A stretch of 64,000 nt of DNA from Methyloversatilis sp. RAC08 (lineage in GTDB: Bacteria; Pseudomonadota; Gammaproteobacteria; Burkholderiales; Rhodocyclaceae). The position numbers and the translations under genes are program-made. Under the pieces are notes generated by a model. It worked only from the letters and a program-made list of their open reading frames with translations. It was not told the origin of the DNA and searched no databases. The stretch spans positions 3,844,001-3,908,000 of the forward strand of contig NZ_CP016448.1 of assembly GCF_001713355.1 (NCBI RefSeq). Reading direction: 5' to 3'. Shown here piece by piece: positions 24,738 through 33,518 of the stretch (the stretch's first letter is position 1; every line of letters starts with the position of its first letter).

Positions 24738-26987
24738 ATGAGAGGAAAACAACGGGACTACGCTCCAGCGGGTCTTCGAATCGCCGCGGAAGCAAGGCTT
24801 GATCACCCGAGCGCACGCGCTGCGGACGGGCACCCACGCCCTGCGGACGAACTGCTGTACGAACTTCAGGTGCACCAGCTCGAGCTCGAAATGCAGAACG
24901 AGGCCCTCGTCCAGGCCCAGATCGCGCTGGAAGAGTCGCGCGACCGTTACCTAGACCTCTACGAACTGGCGCCGATCGGCTACATCACGCTGACCCGCAG
25001 CGACCAGATCAGCGCCATCAACCTGACCGGCGCGAACCTGCTGGGAGAAGAACGCAGCAAGCTGCTGCAGCGGCGCTTCGCACGCTTCATCGTTCCCGAG
25101 GACCGCGACTTCTGGCATCGATATTTCATGCAGGCGCTCAGGCAGGACAGCAGCTCGACCTGCGAGCTGACCCTGCAGCGGGGCGATGGCACTTTTTTCG
25201 ACGCCAGTCTCGATTGTCTGCGCAGCAGCGGAGACGATGCATCGATGCAGACATTGCGGGTGGCCATCAGCGACATCACCGCGCGCCGTCAGCGCAACGA
25301 AGAAGAGCGCCGCATTGCGGCGATCGCGTTCGAATCGCAGGAAGGCATGATGGTGACCGACCCGAACGGGGTAATCATCCGGGTCAACCGTGCGTTCACA
25401 CAACTGACCGGCTACAGCGCGGAAGAGGCGATCGGCCACACACCGGCCCTGCTCAATTCAGGCCGTCAGAGCAAGGACTTCTACCGCGAGATGTGGGAAG
25501 CGCTGGAAGATGGCGGCTACTGGCAGGGCAAGCTGTGGAACCGGAGCAAGAACGGCGAACTGTTTGCCGAATGGCTCACCATCTCGGCGGTCAGCGGCCC
25601 GGACGGATGCACATCGCATTACGTCGGCGCCTTCTCGGACATCACGCGCCACCTGGAGGCGGAAGCGGAGATCCATCGTCTTGCCTACTTCGACGCACTC
25701 ACCCATCTGCCGAACCGGCGCCTGCTGCTCGACCGCATCGCCCAGGCCATGGCAGGCAGCGCACGCAGCAACACTTTCGGCGCCGTGCTTTTTCTGGATC
25801 TGGACAATTTCAAGACACTGAACGACACGCGCGGCCACGATGTGGGCGATCAGTTGCTGCTTGAGGCGGCACAGCGCATTCAGGAACAGGTGCGCGAAGG
25901 GGACACCGTGGCGCGGCTGGGCGGTGATGAATTCGTGGTGATGCTGCTCAATCTGAGCACTGATGCGCACGAAGCCGCCGCGCATACCCGGCTGGTCGGA
26001 GAAAAGATCCGCGAAGCACTCGCGCAGCCTTATGCCTTGCACGGCGGTGACTTCCACTGCACCAGCAGCATCGGAATTTCAATGTTCCGCAACCACGACA
26101 TGCCGGTCGATACGCTGCTCAAGCATGCCGATCTCGCCATGTACGAAGCCAAGAGCTCGGGCCGTAACGCACTGCGCTTCTTCGACCCGGCCATGCAGAC
26201 TGCGCTCGATGAGCGCAGCGCGCTTGAAGCGGATTTGCGCAATGCCGTGAGAGACGGGCAACTGCACGCATTCTATCAACCGCAACTGGACGATTCCGGA
26301 CGTGTAATCGGCGCCGAAGCACTTTTGCGCTGGCAGCATCCGGTTCGAGGCATGGTGCTGCCCGGCGTCTTCATTCCGCTGGCCGAGGCAACTGATCTGA
26401 TCAGGCCGCTCGGGCGCTGGGTACTTGAATCTGCCTGTCGTCAGATTCGCAAATGGTCCGCTTCCGAGACCACGCGACATCTGACCGTGGCGGTGAATGT
26501 CAGCGCGCGCCAGTTCAACCAGAACGACTTCGTCAAGGAACTGGCGGCCATCATCGCCCGCACCGGTGCTGATCCGGCCCGTCTCAAGCTCGAACTGACC
26601 GAAAGTCTGCTCATCGAGGATATCGACGACATCGTGCTGCGCATGCAGCAGATCAAGGCGCAGGGCATCTCCCTGTCGCTGGATGACTTCGGCACCGGAT
26701 TCTCTTCACTGTCCTGCCTCAAGCGCCTGCCGCTGGACCAGATCAAGGTCGACCAGGCCTTCGTCCGCGATCTCGTCATCGATCCGGACGACGAAACTAT
26801 CGTGCAAGCCATCGTCACCATGGGGCGCATCCTGGGTCTCGATGTGATCGCTGAAGGGGTGGAGACAATCGCGCAACGCGACCGCCTGCGTGAATATGGT
26901 TGTTTGCGGTATCAGGGGTATCTGTTCGCGCCTCCGCTCGCGCCGGATGAGTTCGAGCGATTCCTTTGCGGGGGTGCGGGCAGCTGA
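24738..26987 (+). CDS. PAS-PAS-GGDEF-EAL cyclic-di-GMP turnover protein
   Basis: This 749-residue soluble protein begins with an N-terminal helical segment (ELQVHQLELEMQNEAL) that is common before PAS domains in this class. Two PAS domains follow (about 70-185 and 190-310). The GGDEF domain has an intact motif at residues 395-399 (RLGGDEF), so diguanylate cyclase activity is possible. The EAL domain has EAL at 527-529 plus ELTES, LDDFGTG, KVDQAF and AEGVE, so phosphodiesterase activity is likely. No membrane segment is present. The ATG at 24738 has GGAGAGG nine bases upstream; a TTG two codons before it is too close to that RBS. Confidence 0.88.
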   Translation: MRGKQRDYAPAGLRIAAEARLDHPSARAADGHPRPADELLYELQVHQLELEMQNEALVQAQIALEESRDRYLDLYELAPIGYITLTRSDQISAINLTGANLLGEERSKLLQRRFARFIVPEDRDFWHRYFMQALRQDSSSTCELTLQRGDGTFFDASLDCLRSSGDDASMQTLRVAISDITARRQRNEEERRIAAIAFESQEGMMVTDPNGVIIRVNRAFTQLTGYSAEEAIGHTPALLNSGRQSKDFYREMWEALEDGGYWQGKLWNRSKNGELFAEWLTISAVSGPDGCTSHYVGAFSDITRHLEAEAEIHRLAYFDALTHLPNRRLLLDRIAQAMAGSARSNTFGAVLFLDLDNFKTLNDTRGHDVGDQLLLEAAQRIQEQVREGDTVARLGGDEFVVMLLNLSTDAHEAAAHTRLVGEKIREALAQPYALHGGDFHCTSSIGISMFRNHDMPVDTLLKHADLAMYEAKSSGRNALRFFDPAMQTALDERSALEADLRNAVRDGQLHAFYQPQLDDSGRVIGAEALLRWQHPVRGMVLPGVFIPLAEATDLIRPLGRWVLESACRQIRKWSASETTRHLTVAVNVSARQFNQNDFVKELAAIIARTGADPARLKLELTESLLIEDIDDIVLRMQQIKAQGISLSLDDFGTGFSSLSCLKRLPLDQIKVDQAFVRDLVIDPDDETIVQAIVTMGRILGLDVIAEGVETIAQRDRLREYGCLRYQGYLFAPPLAPDEFERFLCGGAGS

Positions 26988-27033
26988 ACGTCGGGCGCTC
27001 AACACGCTGCGACGATCGACGCCGACAGTAAGA

Positions 27034-27063
27034 AAAAAGGGCGCTTCCGAGAGCGCCCTTTTT
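27034..27063. terminator. Bidirectional terminator between the GGDEF-EAL gene and htpG
   Basis: AAAAAGGGCGCT and AGCGCCCTTTTT are perfect 12-bp arms around a 6-nt loop, with T-runs in both directions. It serves the convergent ends of the GGDEF-EAL gene and htpG. Confidence 0.9.
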
Positions 27064-27078
27064 CGTTCTGCAGCGTGC

Positions 27079-29016
27079 TTACGCAGTCGGTCGTTCGCCG
27101 CTCATCGCCAGCATCAGCTGGTTCATCCGGCGCACGAAGGTGGCCGGATCTTCCAGTGCGCCGCCCTCCGCCAGCAGGGCCTGATCGAACAGCACGGCGG
27201 CCCAGTCGTCGAAGTGCGCATCTTCCGTGCGCAGCCGCTGTACCACCGGGTGCTGCGGATTGATTTCGAGCGTGGGCTTGGACGCCGGTGCGTCGCGGCC
27301 GGCCGACTTCAGGATGCGCGCCAGATTGCCGCCGATCTCGAATTCGTCCGACACCAGGCAGGCTGGCGAATCGGTCAGGCGGTGCGTAATGCGCACCTCC
27401 TTCACCTGTTCGGACAGCGCGGCCTGGAGGCGTTCGACCAGCGGCTTGAATTCGCCCTCGTCGCGTTCGCGCGCCTGCTTCTCGGCTTCGTCTTCCATGG
27501 CGCCCAGATCGAGCCCGCCCTTGGCGACAGACACCATCGGCCGACCTTCGAACTCGGTCATGTTGCCGACCACCCACTCGTCGATCTGCTCGTGCATCAG
27601 CAGCACTTCGATGCCCTTCTTGCGGAACACTTCGAGATGGGGGCTGTTCTTTGCCGCCTTGAACGACTCGGCGGTGACGTAATAGATCTTGCTCTGGCCG
27701 TCCTTCATGCGCGACAGGTAGTCGGCCAGCGACACCGACTGCTCTTCGGTATCGAGATGCGTGGAGGCGAAGCGCAGCAGTTTCGCGATGCGCTCGCGGT
27801 TGGCCGTGTCTTCGCCCACACCTTCCTTGAACACATTGCCGAAGGCCTGCCAGAAGGTGGTGAATTTCTCCTTCTGCGCCGGATCCTCGTTGTCGGCCAG
27901 ATCTTCCAGCACCGACAGGATCTTCTTCGTGCAACCGGAGCGGATGGTGTCGATGTCGCGGCCTTCCTGCAGGATTTCGCGCGACACGTTCAGCGGCAGA
28001 TCGGCCGAATCGACCACGCCGCGCACGAAGCGCAGATAGCCCGGCAGCAGCTTGTCGGCATCGTCCATGATGAACACGCGGCGCACGTAGAGCTTGAGGC
28101 CGTGCTTGGTCTTGCGGTCCCACATGTCGAAGGGCGCGCGTGCCGGGATGTACAGCAGCTGCGTGTACTCGTGCCGCCCTTCGACCCGCGCATGTGACCA
28201 GGCCAGCGGCGCCTGGAAGTCGTGGCTGACGTGCTTGTAGAACTCTTCGTACTGCTCGTCGGTGATGTCCGACTTCGAGCGCGTCCACAGCGCATTGGCC
28301 TGATTGACCGTTTCGTCCTCGTCGGTCGTGATCTGTTCGCCGTCTTTCCACTCTTCCTTCTTCATCACGACCGGTTGCAGGATGTGGTCGGAGTATTCGC
28401 GGATGATGTGGCGCAGCTTGAAGCCGGACAGCAGTTCGTCCTGGTCCTCGCGCAGGTGCAGCACGATTTCGGTACCGCGCGCCTCGCGCTCGATCTGTTC
28501 CACGGTGTACTCGCCCGCCGTGTCACCCGTCATCGAGCACGACCAGCGCACGCCGTCGGTGATCGGCAGTCCGGCGCGGCGCGTGGTGACCGTGACCGTG
28601 TCGGCGACGATGAAGGCGGAGTAGAAGCCGACGCCGAACTGTCCGATCAGGTTGGCGTCCTTCTTCTGGTCGCCGGTCAGGCTGGAGAAGAATTCCTTGG
28701 TGCCGCTGCGGGCGATCGTGCCGAGATGGGAGATCGCCTCGTCGCGCGACATGCCGATGCCGTTGTCGGTGATCGTGATGGTGCGTGCGTTCTTGTCGAA
28801 GGCGACGCGGATTTTCAGGTCGGAATCGGATTCGAGCAGCGCCGGATCCGCGATCGCTTCGAAACGCAGCTTGTCGCAGGCGTCCGACGCATTGCTGACC
28901 AGTTCGCGCAGGAAAATGTCGCGGTTGCTGTACAGGGAATGGATCATCAGGTGAAGCAGCTGCTTCACTTCGGCCTGGAAATTCATGGTCTGGGCGGCGG
29001 TGGCGGTTTCCGACAT
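27079..29016 (-). CDS. htpG: Molecular chaperone HtpG (bacterial Hsp90)
   Basis: This 645-residue dimeric ATP-dependent chaperone has the usual length. The N-terminal GHKL ATPase shows [31 protein letters not shown] and [11 protein letters not shown]. The middle domain carries the catalytic-loop arginine region (NVSREILQ) and the C-terminal domain gives dimerisation. It stands alone on its strand, between a terminator and the divergent pseudouridine synthase gene. A sequence CTTGAAA on the minus strand at 29072-29078, about 56 bp upstream, matches a sigma-32 -35 box, but no good -10 box was found at the right distance. Confidence 0.96.
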   Translation of the reverse strand: MSETATAAQTMNFQAEVKQLLHLMIHSLYSNRDIFLRELVSNASDACDKLRFEAIADPALLESDSDLKIRVAFDKNARTITITDNGIGMSRDEAISHLGTIARSGTKEFFSSLTGDQKKDANLIGQFGVGFYSAFIVADTVTVTTRRAGLPITDGVRWSCSMTGDTAGEYTVEQIEREARGTEIVLHLREDQDELLSGFKLRHIIREYSDHILQPVVMKKEEWKDGEQITTDEDETVNQANALWTRSKSDITDEQYEEFYKHVSHDFQAPLAWSHARVEGRHEYTQLLYIPARAPFDMWDRKTKHGLKLYVRRVFIMDDADKLLPGYLRFVRGVVDSADLPLNVSREILQEGRDIDTIRSGCTKKILSVLEDLADNEDPAQKEKFTTFWQAFGNVFKEGVGEDTANRERIAKLLRFASTHLDTEEQSVSLADYLSRMKDGQSKIYYVTAESFKAAKNSPHLEVFRKKGIEVLLMHEQIDEWVVGNMTEFEGRPMVSVAKGGLDLGAMEDEAEKQARERDEGEFKPLVERLQAALSEQVKEVRITHRLTDSPACLVSDEFEIGGNLARILKSAGRDAPASKPTLEINPQHPVVQRLRTEDAHFDDWAAVLFDQALLAEGGALEDPATFVRRMNQLMLAMSGERPTA

Positions 29017-29119
29017 GGCGACTCCGTGATGAGAAATGACAACCGCGGAAGGTTGAGACTTCCCCCCGACATTTCAAGTCCCCGCTATGCTGTGCGGTCC
29101 ACAGATTGTTGACTTCACG

Positions 29120-31018
29120 ATGACCACTCGTCCGAAACTCGGTTTGCCGAGCAAATCCGACAGCCCGACTGCCTCGGACCGCGATCCGGCCCGCAAGCCG
29201 GTGCGCAACAGCACCGCCAAGTCCCGGACATTGAGCCGCAATACGACCCAGGTCGCGCCCGCCGCCAAGACCCCGCGCGGCCGCGACGCCGCGCCGCGCC
29301 GTGACATGGGTGATCGGCCACCGCGCAAGGATTTTTCCGATCGTCCGCCGCGCACCGACCGTGGCGAGCGCTCCGCTCGTGCCCCCGGTGCCGCCGACGC
29401 GCCGAAACGCCCTTGGACGCCGCGCCCCGAGCGCGACAGCCGTCCGCCGCGTGCCGAGGGCGGCGAACGCGCGCCGCGCGGCAGTTTCGCCGATCGTCCG
29501 CCGCGCACCGACCGTGGCGAGCGCCCCGCTCGTGCCCCCGGTGCCGCCGACGCGCCGAAACGCCCGTGGACGCCGCGCCCCGAGCGCGACAGCCGTCCGC
29601 CGCGTGCCGAGGGCGGCGAGCGCGCGCCGCGCGGCAATTTCGCCGATCGCCCGCCGCGCACCGATCGCGGCGAGCGGCCTGTCCGCGCGCCCGGTGCCGA
29701 CGACGCCCCAAAGCGCCCATGGACGCCGCGTCCCGAGCGCGACAGCCGTCCGCCGCGCGCCGAGGGTGGCGAACGCGCACCGCGCGGCAATTTCGCCGAC
29801 CGGCCGCCACGCAGTGATCGTGGCGAGCGCCCTGCCCGTGCGCCCGGTGCCGACGACGCACAGAAGCGCCCATGGACGCCGCGCCCCGAACGCGACAGCC
29901 GTCCGCCGCGCGCCGAAGGCAGCGAGCGCGCGCCGCGCGGCAACTTTGCCGACCGGCCGCCACGCAGTGATCGTGGCGAGCGCCCTGCCCGTGCGCCCGG
30001 TGCCGACGACGCACAGAAGCGCCCATGGACGCCGCGCCCCGAGCGCGACAGCCGTCCGCCACGTGCCGAAGGCAGCGAGCGCGCGCCGCGTGGCAGCTTT
30101 GCCGACCGGCCGCCACGTTCCGAGGGCGGCGAACGCCCGCGCAGCGCGAAGCCTGCCGCCGCGCCGCTGCGCCCGGCCAAGCCGTGGGAAGAGCGCGACA
30201 TGGACAAGAAAGGTCGCGTGAAGGCGGTGCCGGCCGAAGACGGCGACGACCACCCGAAGGACGGCATCCGCGTGTCGCGCTGGCTGGCCGATCGGGGCGC
30301 GGCATCGCGTCGCGAAGCGGATGACTGGATCGTGCGCGGCTGGGTGACGGTGGATGGCGAAGTCGCCGTGCTCGGCCAGCGCGTGCTGTCGCACCAGAAG
30401 GTCGAGGTGAACAAGGAGGCGCGCGCCGATCAGGCACTGCGCGTCACCGTGCTGATGCACAAGCCGGTCGGTTTCGTCAGCGGTCAGGCGGAAGACGGCC
30501 ACGAGCCGGCCAGCGTGCTGTTCGTGCCGGAAAACCAGTGGATGGGCGACAAGTCGGGGCAGACATTCAATCGCAATCATCTGCGCGGGCTGGCGCCGGC
30601 CGGCCGGCTGGACATCGATTCGCACGGTCTGCTGGTGCTGACGCAGGACGGGCGCGTCGCCCGCGTGCTGATCGGCGAGGATTCGACGATAGAAAAGGAA
30701 TACCTCGTGCGCGTGCGGGCCACGAAGTCGTTCGGCAACGGCCCGCTGTCCGAAGTCTTCCCGGCCGAATCGCTGGCGCTGCTGAATCACGGCCTCGAAC
30801 TGGACGACCAGCCGCTCAAGCCGGCCAAGGTGAGCTGGCAGAACGAGGAACAGATGCGTTTCGTGCTGCGCGAAGGCAAGAAGCGGCAGATCCGCCGCAT
30901 GTGCGACGCGGTCGGCCTCGAAGTGGTTGCGCTCAAGCGCGTGCGCATCGGCCGCATCCCGCTCGCCGATCTGCCGGTCGGCAAATGGCGCTACCTGCGG
31001 GCGGACGAAGCCTTCTGA
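29120..31018 (+). CDS. RluF/RluB-type pseudouridine synthase with long repeat-rich N-terminal extension
   Basis: The C-terminal roughly 265 residues are a complete RsuA-family enzyme. An S4 domain (VSRWLADRGAASRREADDWIVRGWVTV) is followed by the catalytic motif GRLDIDSHGLLVLTQDG with the active aspartate, and GKKRQIRRMC. It modifies a uridine in 23S rRNA; RluF is the closest type. The N-terminal roughly 365 residues are disordered and rich in Arg, Pro, Gly and Asp, with five near-identical 51-residue repeats (RPPRTDRGERPARAPG and PKRPWTPRPERDSRPPRAEG). Such basic tails may bind RNA. The start MTTRPKLG at 29120 is the first good ATG. The 632-residue length is roughly double the family's usual size. 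Confidence 0.88.
   Translation: MTTRPKLGLPSKSDSPTASDRDPARKPVRNSTAKSRTLSRNTTQVAPAAKTPRGRDAAPRRDMGDRPPRKDFSDRPPRTDRGERSARAPGAADAPKRPWTPRPERDSRPPRAEGGERAPRGSFADRPPRTDRGERPARAPGAADAPKRPWTPRPERDSRPPRAEGGERAPRGNFADRPPRTDRGERPVRAPGADDAPKRPWTPRPERDSRPPRAEGGERAPRGNFADRPPRSDRGERPARAPGADDAQKRPWTPRPERDSRPPRAEGSERAPRGNFADRPPRSDRGERPARAPGADDAQKRPWTPRPERDSRPPRAEGSERAPRGSFADRPPRSEGGERPRSAKPAAAPLRPAKPWEERDMDKKGRVKAVPAEDGDDHPKDGIRVSRWLADRGAASRREADDWIVRGWVTVDGEVAVLGQRVLSHQKVEVNKEARADQALRVTVLMHKPVGFVSGQAEDGHEPASVLFVPENQWMGDKSGQTFNRNHLRGLAPAGRLDIDSHGLLVLTQDGRVARVLIGEDSTIEKEYLVRVRATKSFGNGPLSEVFPAESLALLNHGLELDDQPLKPAKVSWQNEEQMRFVLREGKKRQIRRMCDAVGLEVVALKRVRIGRIPLADLPVGKWRYLRADEAF
29341..30105 (+). repeat. Five in-frame tandem repeats of 153 bp
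   Basis: Units begin at 29341, 29494, 29647, 29800 and 29953, with a partial sixth from 30106. Each encodes 51 residues and neighbouring copies are nearly identical in DNA. All frames on both strands stay open across the array, which creates long false ORFs. Recombination or slippage should make the copy number unstable. Confidence 0.95.
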
Positions 31019-31062
31019 ACGACCGCATCCTGTCACCAAGATGTAGACGAACTGCATTCTTC

Positions 31063-31109
31063 ATGTAACGCCTCTTTCGTAGCCTGCACACACTACGGAG
31101 GCGTTACAT
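31063..31109 (+). promoter_or_regulatory. Hairpin that buries the RBS and start codon of the next gene
   Basis: ATGTAACGCCTC (31063-31074) pairs perfectly with GAGGCGTTACAT (31098-31109), and CGTAG/CTACG extends the stem inward past a 3-nt bulge. The RBS GGAGG (31097-31101) and the first two bases of the ATG (31108) lie in the right arm. In RNA this would hide the initiation site. No T-run follows, so it is not a terminator. A DNA operator is the alternative reading. Confidence 0.6.
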
Positions 31110-31722
31110 GAACGAATTTCTGAAGGCCCTGCATGTCCAGCGCTGGGATGACCACCGCTACTACCACCACAGCCGCATCAACCAGAGCCTGCACCTGATC
31201 AGTGCGCTGAGCTTTCTTGCGGCCTACGCCATGCTGTTCGTCGACCCGGCCGCTGCGGCGCTGCTCAGCTGGGGTGTCGCCATGGTGTCGCGCCAGTCCG
31301 GCCACTTCTTCTTCGAACCCAAGGGCTACGACCACGTCAATCAGGCAACCCACGAATTCAAGGAAGACATCAAGGTCGGCTACAACCTGCGACGCAAGAT
31401 CGTACTGATGGGGGTGTGGGCGTTGTCACCGGTGGTGCTGTACGTCGATCCGGCGCTGTTCGGCCTGCTCGAGCCGCATGCCGACATGCGCGGCTTCGTG
31501 CACAACACCTCGCTGATCTGGCTGGCCGTGGGCATCGGTGGTTTGCTGTTCCGCACCGTGCATCTGTTCTTCATCCGCGACGTTCAGACCGGCCTGGTGT
31601 GGATGACCAAGATCCTCACCGATCCCTTCCACGACGTGAAGCTGTACTACCGCGCCCCGCTCTATCTGTTGCGCGGCGAATTGATCGACCCTCGCCACGC
31701 GCAGCATTCGGCGCAAACCTGA
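31108..31722 (+). CDS. Small polytopic membrane protein, possibly Mpo1/DUF962-like
   Basis: This 204-residue protein has about four hydrophobic segments (LHLISALSFLAAYAML, AALLSWGVAMVS, IVLMGVWALSPVVLYV, LIWLAVGIGGLLF). Two histidine patches, HHSRINQSLH near residue 25 and RQSGHFFFEPKGYDH near 65, resemble the H-x3-N-x3-H and GH-x2-FE patches of the Mpo1/DUF962 membrane family. Fungal Mpo1 is an iron-dependent 2-hydroxy fatty acid dioxygenase. The match is distant and by eye, so the function is open. Its start lies inside the hairpin at 31063. The right neighbour is convergent. Confidence 0.6.
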   Translation: MNEFLKALHVQRWDDHRYYHHSRINQSLHLISALSFLAAYAMLFVDPAAAALLSWGVAMVSRQSGHFFFEPKGYDHVNQATHEFKEDIKVGYNLRRKIVLMGVWALSPVVLYVDPALFGLLEPHADMRGFVHNTSLIWLAVGIGGLLFRTVHLFFIRDVQTGLVWMTKILTDPFHDVKLYYRAPLYLLRGELIDPRHAQHSAQT

Positions 31723-31738
31723 AGAATGGTTCTCGCGG

Positions 31739-31797
31739 CGAGGGCGGAGCGAGGATTTCCGCGAGCACGACTCGCCTGATCCGCCGCTCCGCCCTCG
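31739..31797. terminator. 13-bp-arm inverted repeat between convergent genes
   Basis: CGAGGGCGGAGCG (31739-31751) and CGCTCCGCCCTCG (31785-31797) are perfect arms 33 bp apart, lying between the membrane-protein gene and the aminotransferase gene. There is no T-run; a Rho-type stop or a REP-like element are both possible. Confidence 0.45.
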
Positions 31798-31821
31798 TCC
31801 CTGCGTTGTTCAGCCATGCCT

Positions 31822-33483
31822 TCAGCCGCGCCGCGCAAACCGCTCCGCCAGCATTTCCCGCAGGATGCGGCGCTTGACCTGCTTGTTGCTCGCCCCTTCC
31901 GGCACCCACCACCAGCCATCGGCCTGCATGCGGTGCGCAGCCGCGACGAAGCGATCGCACACCGCATCGAATTCGGCGTCGCCGTAATTCAGACTGAAGA
32001 TGAGCCGGCCGGTGCCGACCCAGCTCAGCGCCAGACCTTCGGCCCGCAGGTAGTACTGCAGCATCCAGTTGTAGCGCGACGGCACGCGGTAGGTCACGGT
32101 CCAGATCGACGACAGGTTCACCACCCGCACCGGCAGATCCGCTTCGCCCAGCAGTGCATTGAGCTTTTCGGCGCGCGCGTTCCAGCGTTCATCGAGGCCG
32201 TCGTACAGTGCTGCGATCGGCTGTGTGTCGAGCGCGCGCAGGAATTCGTTCATCGCGGCCATCACGTGCGGATGCGAATTGAAGGTGCCGCGCGCAAAGC
32301 AGATGTCGGCCGGCCGGTCGTCGCGGTAGCGGCGCATCAGCGCGGCCTTGCCGCACACCACACCGACCGGGTAACCACCGCCCAGCGTCTTGCCGTAGGT
32401 GACCATGTCGGCGCGCACGCCGAAGTACTCCTGCGCGCCGCCGGGTGCGAGCCGGAAGCCGACGAACACCTCGTCGAAAATCAGCACGATGCCGCGCGCC
32501 GTGCACACCTCGCGCAGCTGGCGCAGCCAGTCGGCGTAGGCGGCACGATCGAAATGGGCGCGCCGGCCGCCGTCGACCAGCGACGAGTCGCCGGGTGCAC
32601 CGGCATTCGGGTGCAGTGCCTGCAGCGGGTTCACCAGCACGCAGGCAATGTCGCGCCGGGTGCGCAGCACGTGCAGCGTATCGGCATGCATGTCCTTCAG
32701 CGTGTAGGTGTGTTCGGCCGCGACCGGATTGCCGACGCCCGGCTGCACATCGCCCCACCATCCGTGGTAGGCGCCGCAGAAGCGCACCAGATGGCTGCGC
32801 CGCGTGTGATAGCGCGCCAGGCGCACCGCCTGCATGACCGCCTCGGTGCCGGACATGTGGAAGGACACTTCATCGAGTCCGGAAATCGCGCACAGCCGTT
32901 TCACGTTGTCGGCCAGCAGCGGATGAAAACTGCCGAGCACCGGGCCGAGGGCCTCGACCTGGGCATTGCCGCGCGCCATGCAGCCCTTGTAGAAGTCGTA
33001 GCCGAACACATTGACGCCGTACGAGCCGGTCAGGTCGTAGGCGACGTTGCCGTCGAGATCGGTCACCGTGACGCCGGACGACGACGCAACGAAGCTGCCG
33101 GCCTTCAGGTGCTCGCGCACATGGCGGCTGAACGGGAACGGAACGCGGTAGGCGCTGGTGAATTGCAGGTCGGACAGCATGGGCTGCACGTCTGCCGTCA
33201 GCGCGCGCGTCATCGGGTAGCGCGCGCGGTACAGCGCGGCAAGACGTTCGAAGGCGAGGCGGCGCTGTTCGACCACGGCGGGCGGCGCGTCGTCTGCCGC
33301 GAACATGTCGGCCGCATCGAATTCGTAGAACGGCAGCAGCTTTGCCACGCGACGCGACATCTTGGAGTGGCCGGCGAGCGAGCGGTGTTTGGCGCGCGAC
33401 AGTTCAAGCCGGCGCTTGACGCGCGGCAGAAGCGCCAGCAGCGCTGCGGCGCCGGCGACGTAGAAAGGGAGAGCTTCGGTCAT
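31822..33483 (-). CDS. Membrane-anchored class III (HemL-like) PLP aminotransferase
   Basis: This 553-residue protein begins with one hydrophobic helix (LPFYVAGAAALLALLP) and a basic stretch, then about 90 residues without a known domain, then a class III aminotransferase like glutamate-1-semialdehyde aminomutase. It shows SFHMSGTEAVMQAVRLAR, GAYHGWWGD, IFDEVFVGFR and the PLP-lysine motif TYGKTLGGGYP. The N-terminal anchor and length are well beyond the 430 residues of HemL. It is divergent from a phosphatidylserine decarboxylase gene with only 35 bp between starts, so a membrane-lipid amino-group reaction is a fair guess, but the substrate is unknown. Confidence 0.78.
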   Translation of the reverse strand: MTEALPFYVAGAAALLALLPRVKRRLELSRAKHRSLAGHSKMSRRVAKLLPFYEFDAADMFAADDAPPAVVEQRRLAFERLAALYRARYPMTRALTADVQPMLSDLQFTSAYRVPFPFSRHVREHLKAGSFVASSSGVTVTDLDGNVAYDLTGSYGVNVFGYDFYKGCMARGNAQVEALGPVLGSFHPLLADNVKRLCAISGLDEVSFHMSGTEAVMQAVRLARYHTRRSHLVRFCGAYHGWWGDVQPGVGNPVAAEHTYTLKDMHADTLHVLRTRRDIACVLVNPLQALHPNAGAPGDSSLVDGGRRAHFDRAAYADWLRQLREVCTARGIVLIFDEVFVGFRLAPGGAQEYFGVRADMVTYGKTLGGGYPVGVVCGKAALMRRYRDDRPADICFARGTFNSHPHVMAAMNEFLRALDTQPIAALYDGLDERWNARAEKLNALLGEADLPVRVVNLSSIWTVTYRVPSRYNWMLQYYLRAEGLALSWVGTGRLIFSLNYGDAEFDAVCDRFVAAAHRMQADGWWWVPEGASNKQVKRRILREMLAERFARRG

Positions 33484-33518
33484 GCTTCACCGAAATATCA
33501 GTGCGAGGTTACGGCACC

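Noticed and set aside
29072-29078. Sigma-32 promoter for htpG
   Set aside because: Only a -35-like CTTGAAA is present; no matching CCCCAT-type -10 box at the right distance was found.
28523-31057. Open frame of 844 codons on the minus strand across htpG's start and the repeat gene
   Set aside because: It is antisense to two real genes, and the repeat array keeps all frames open; codon pattern and lack of any family motif mark it as a shadow.
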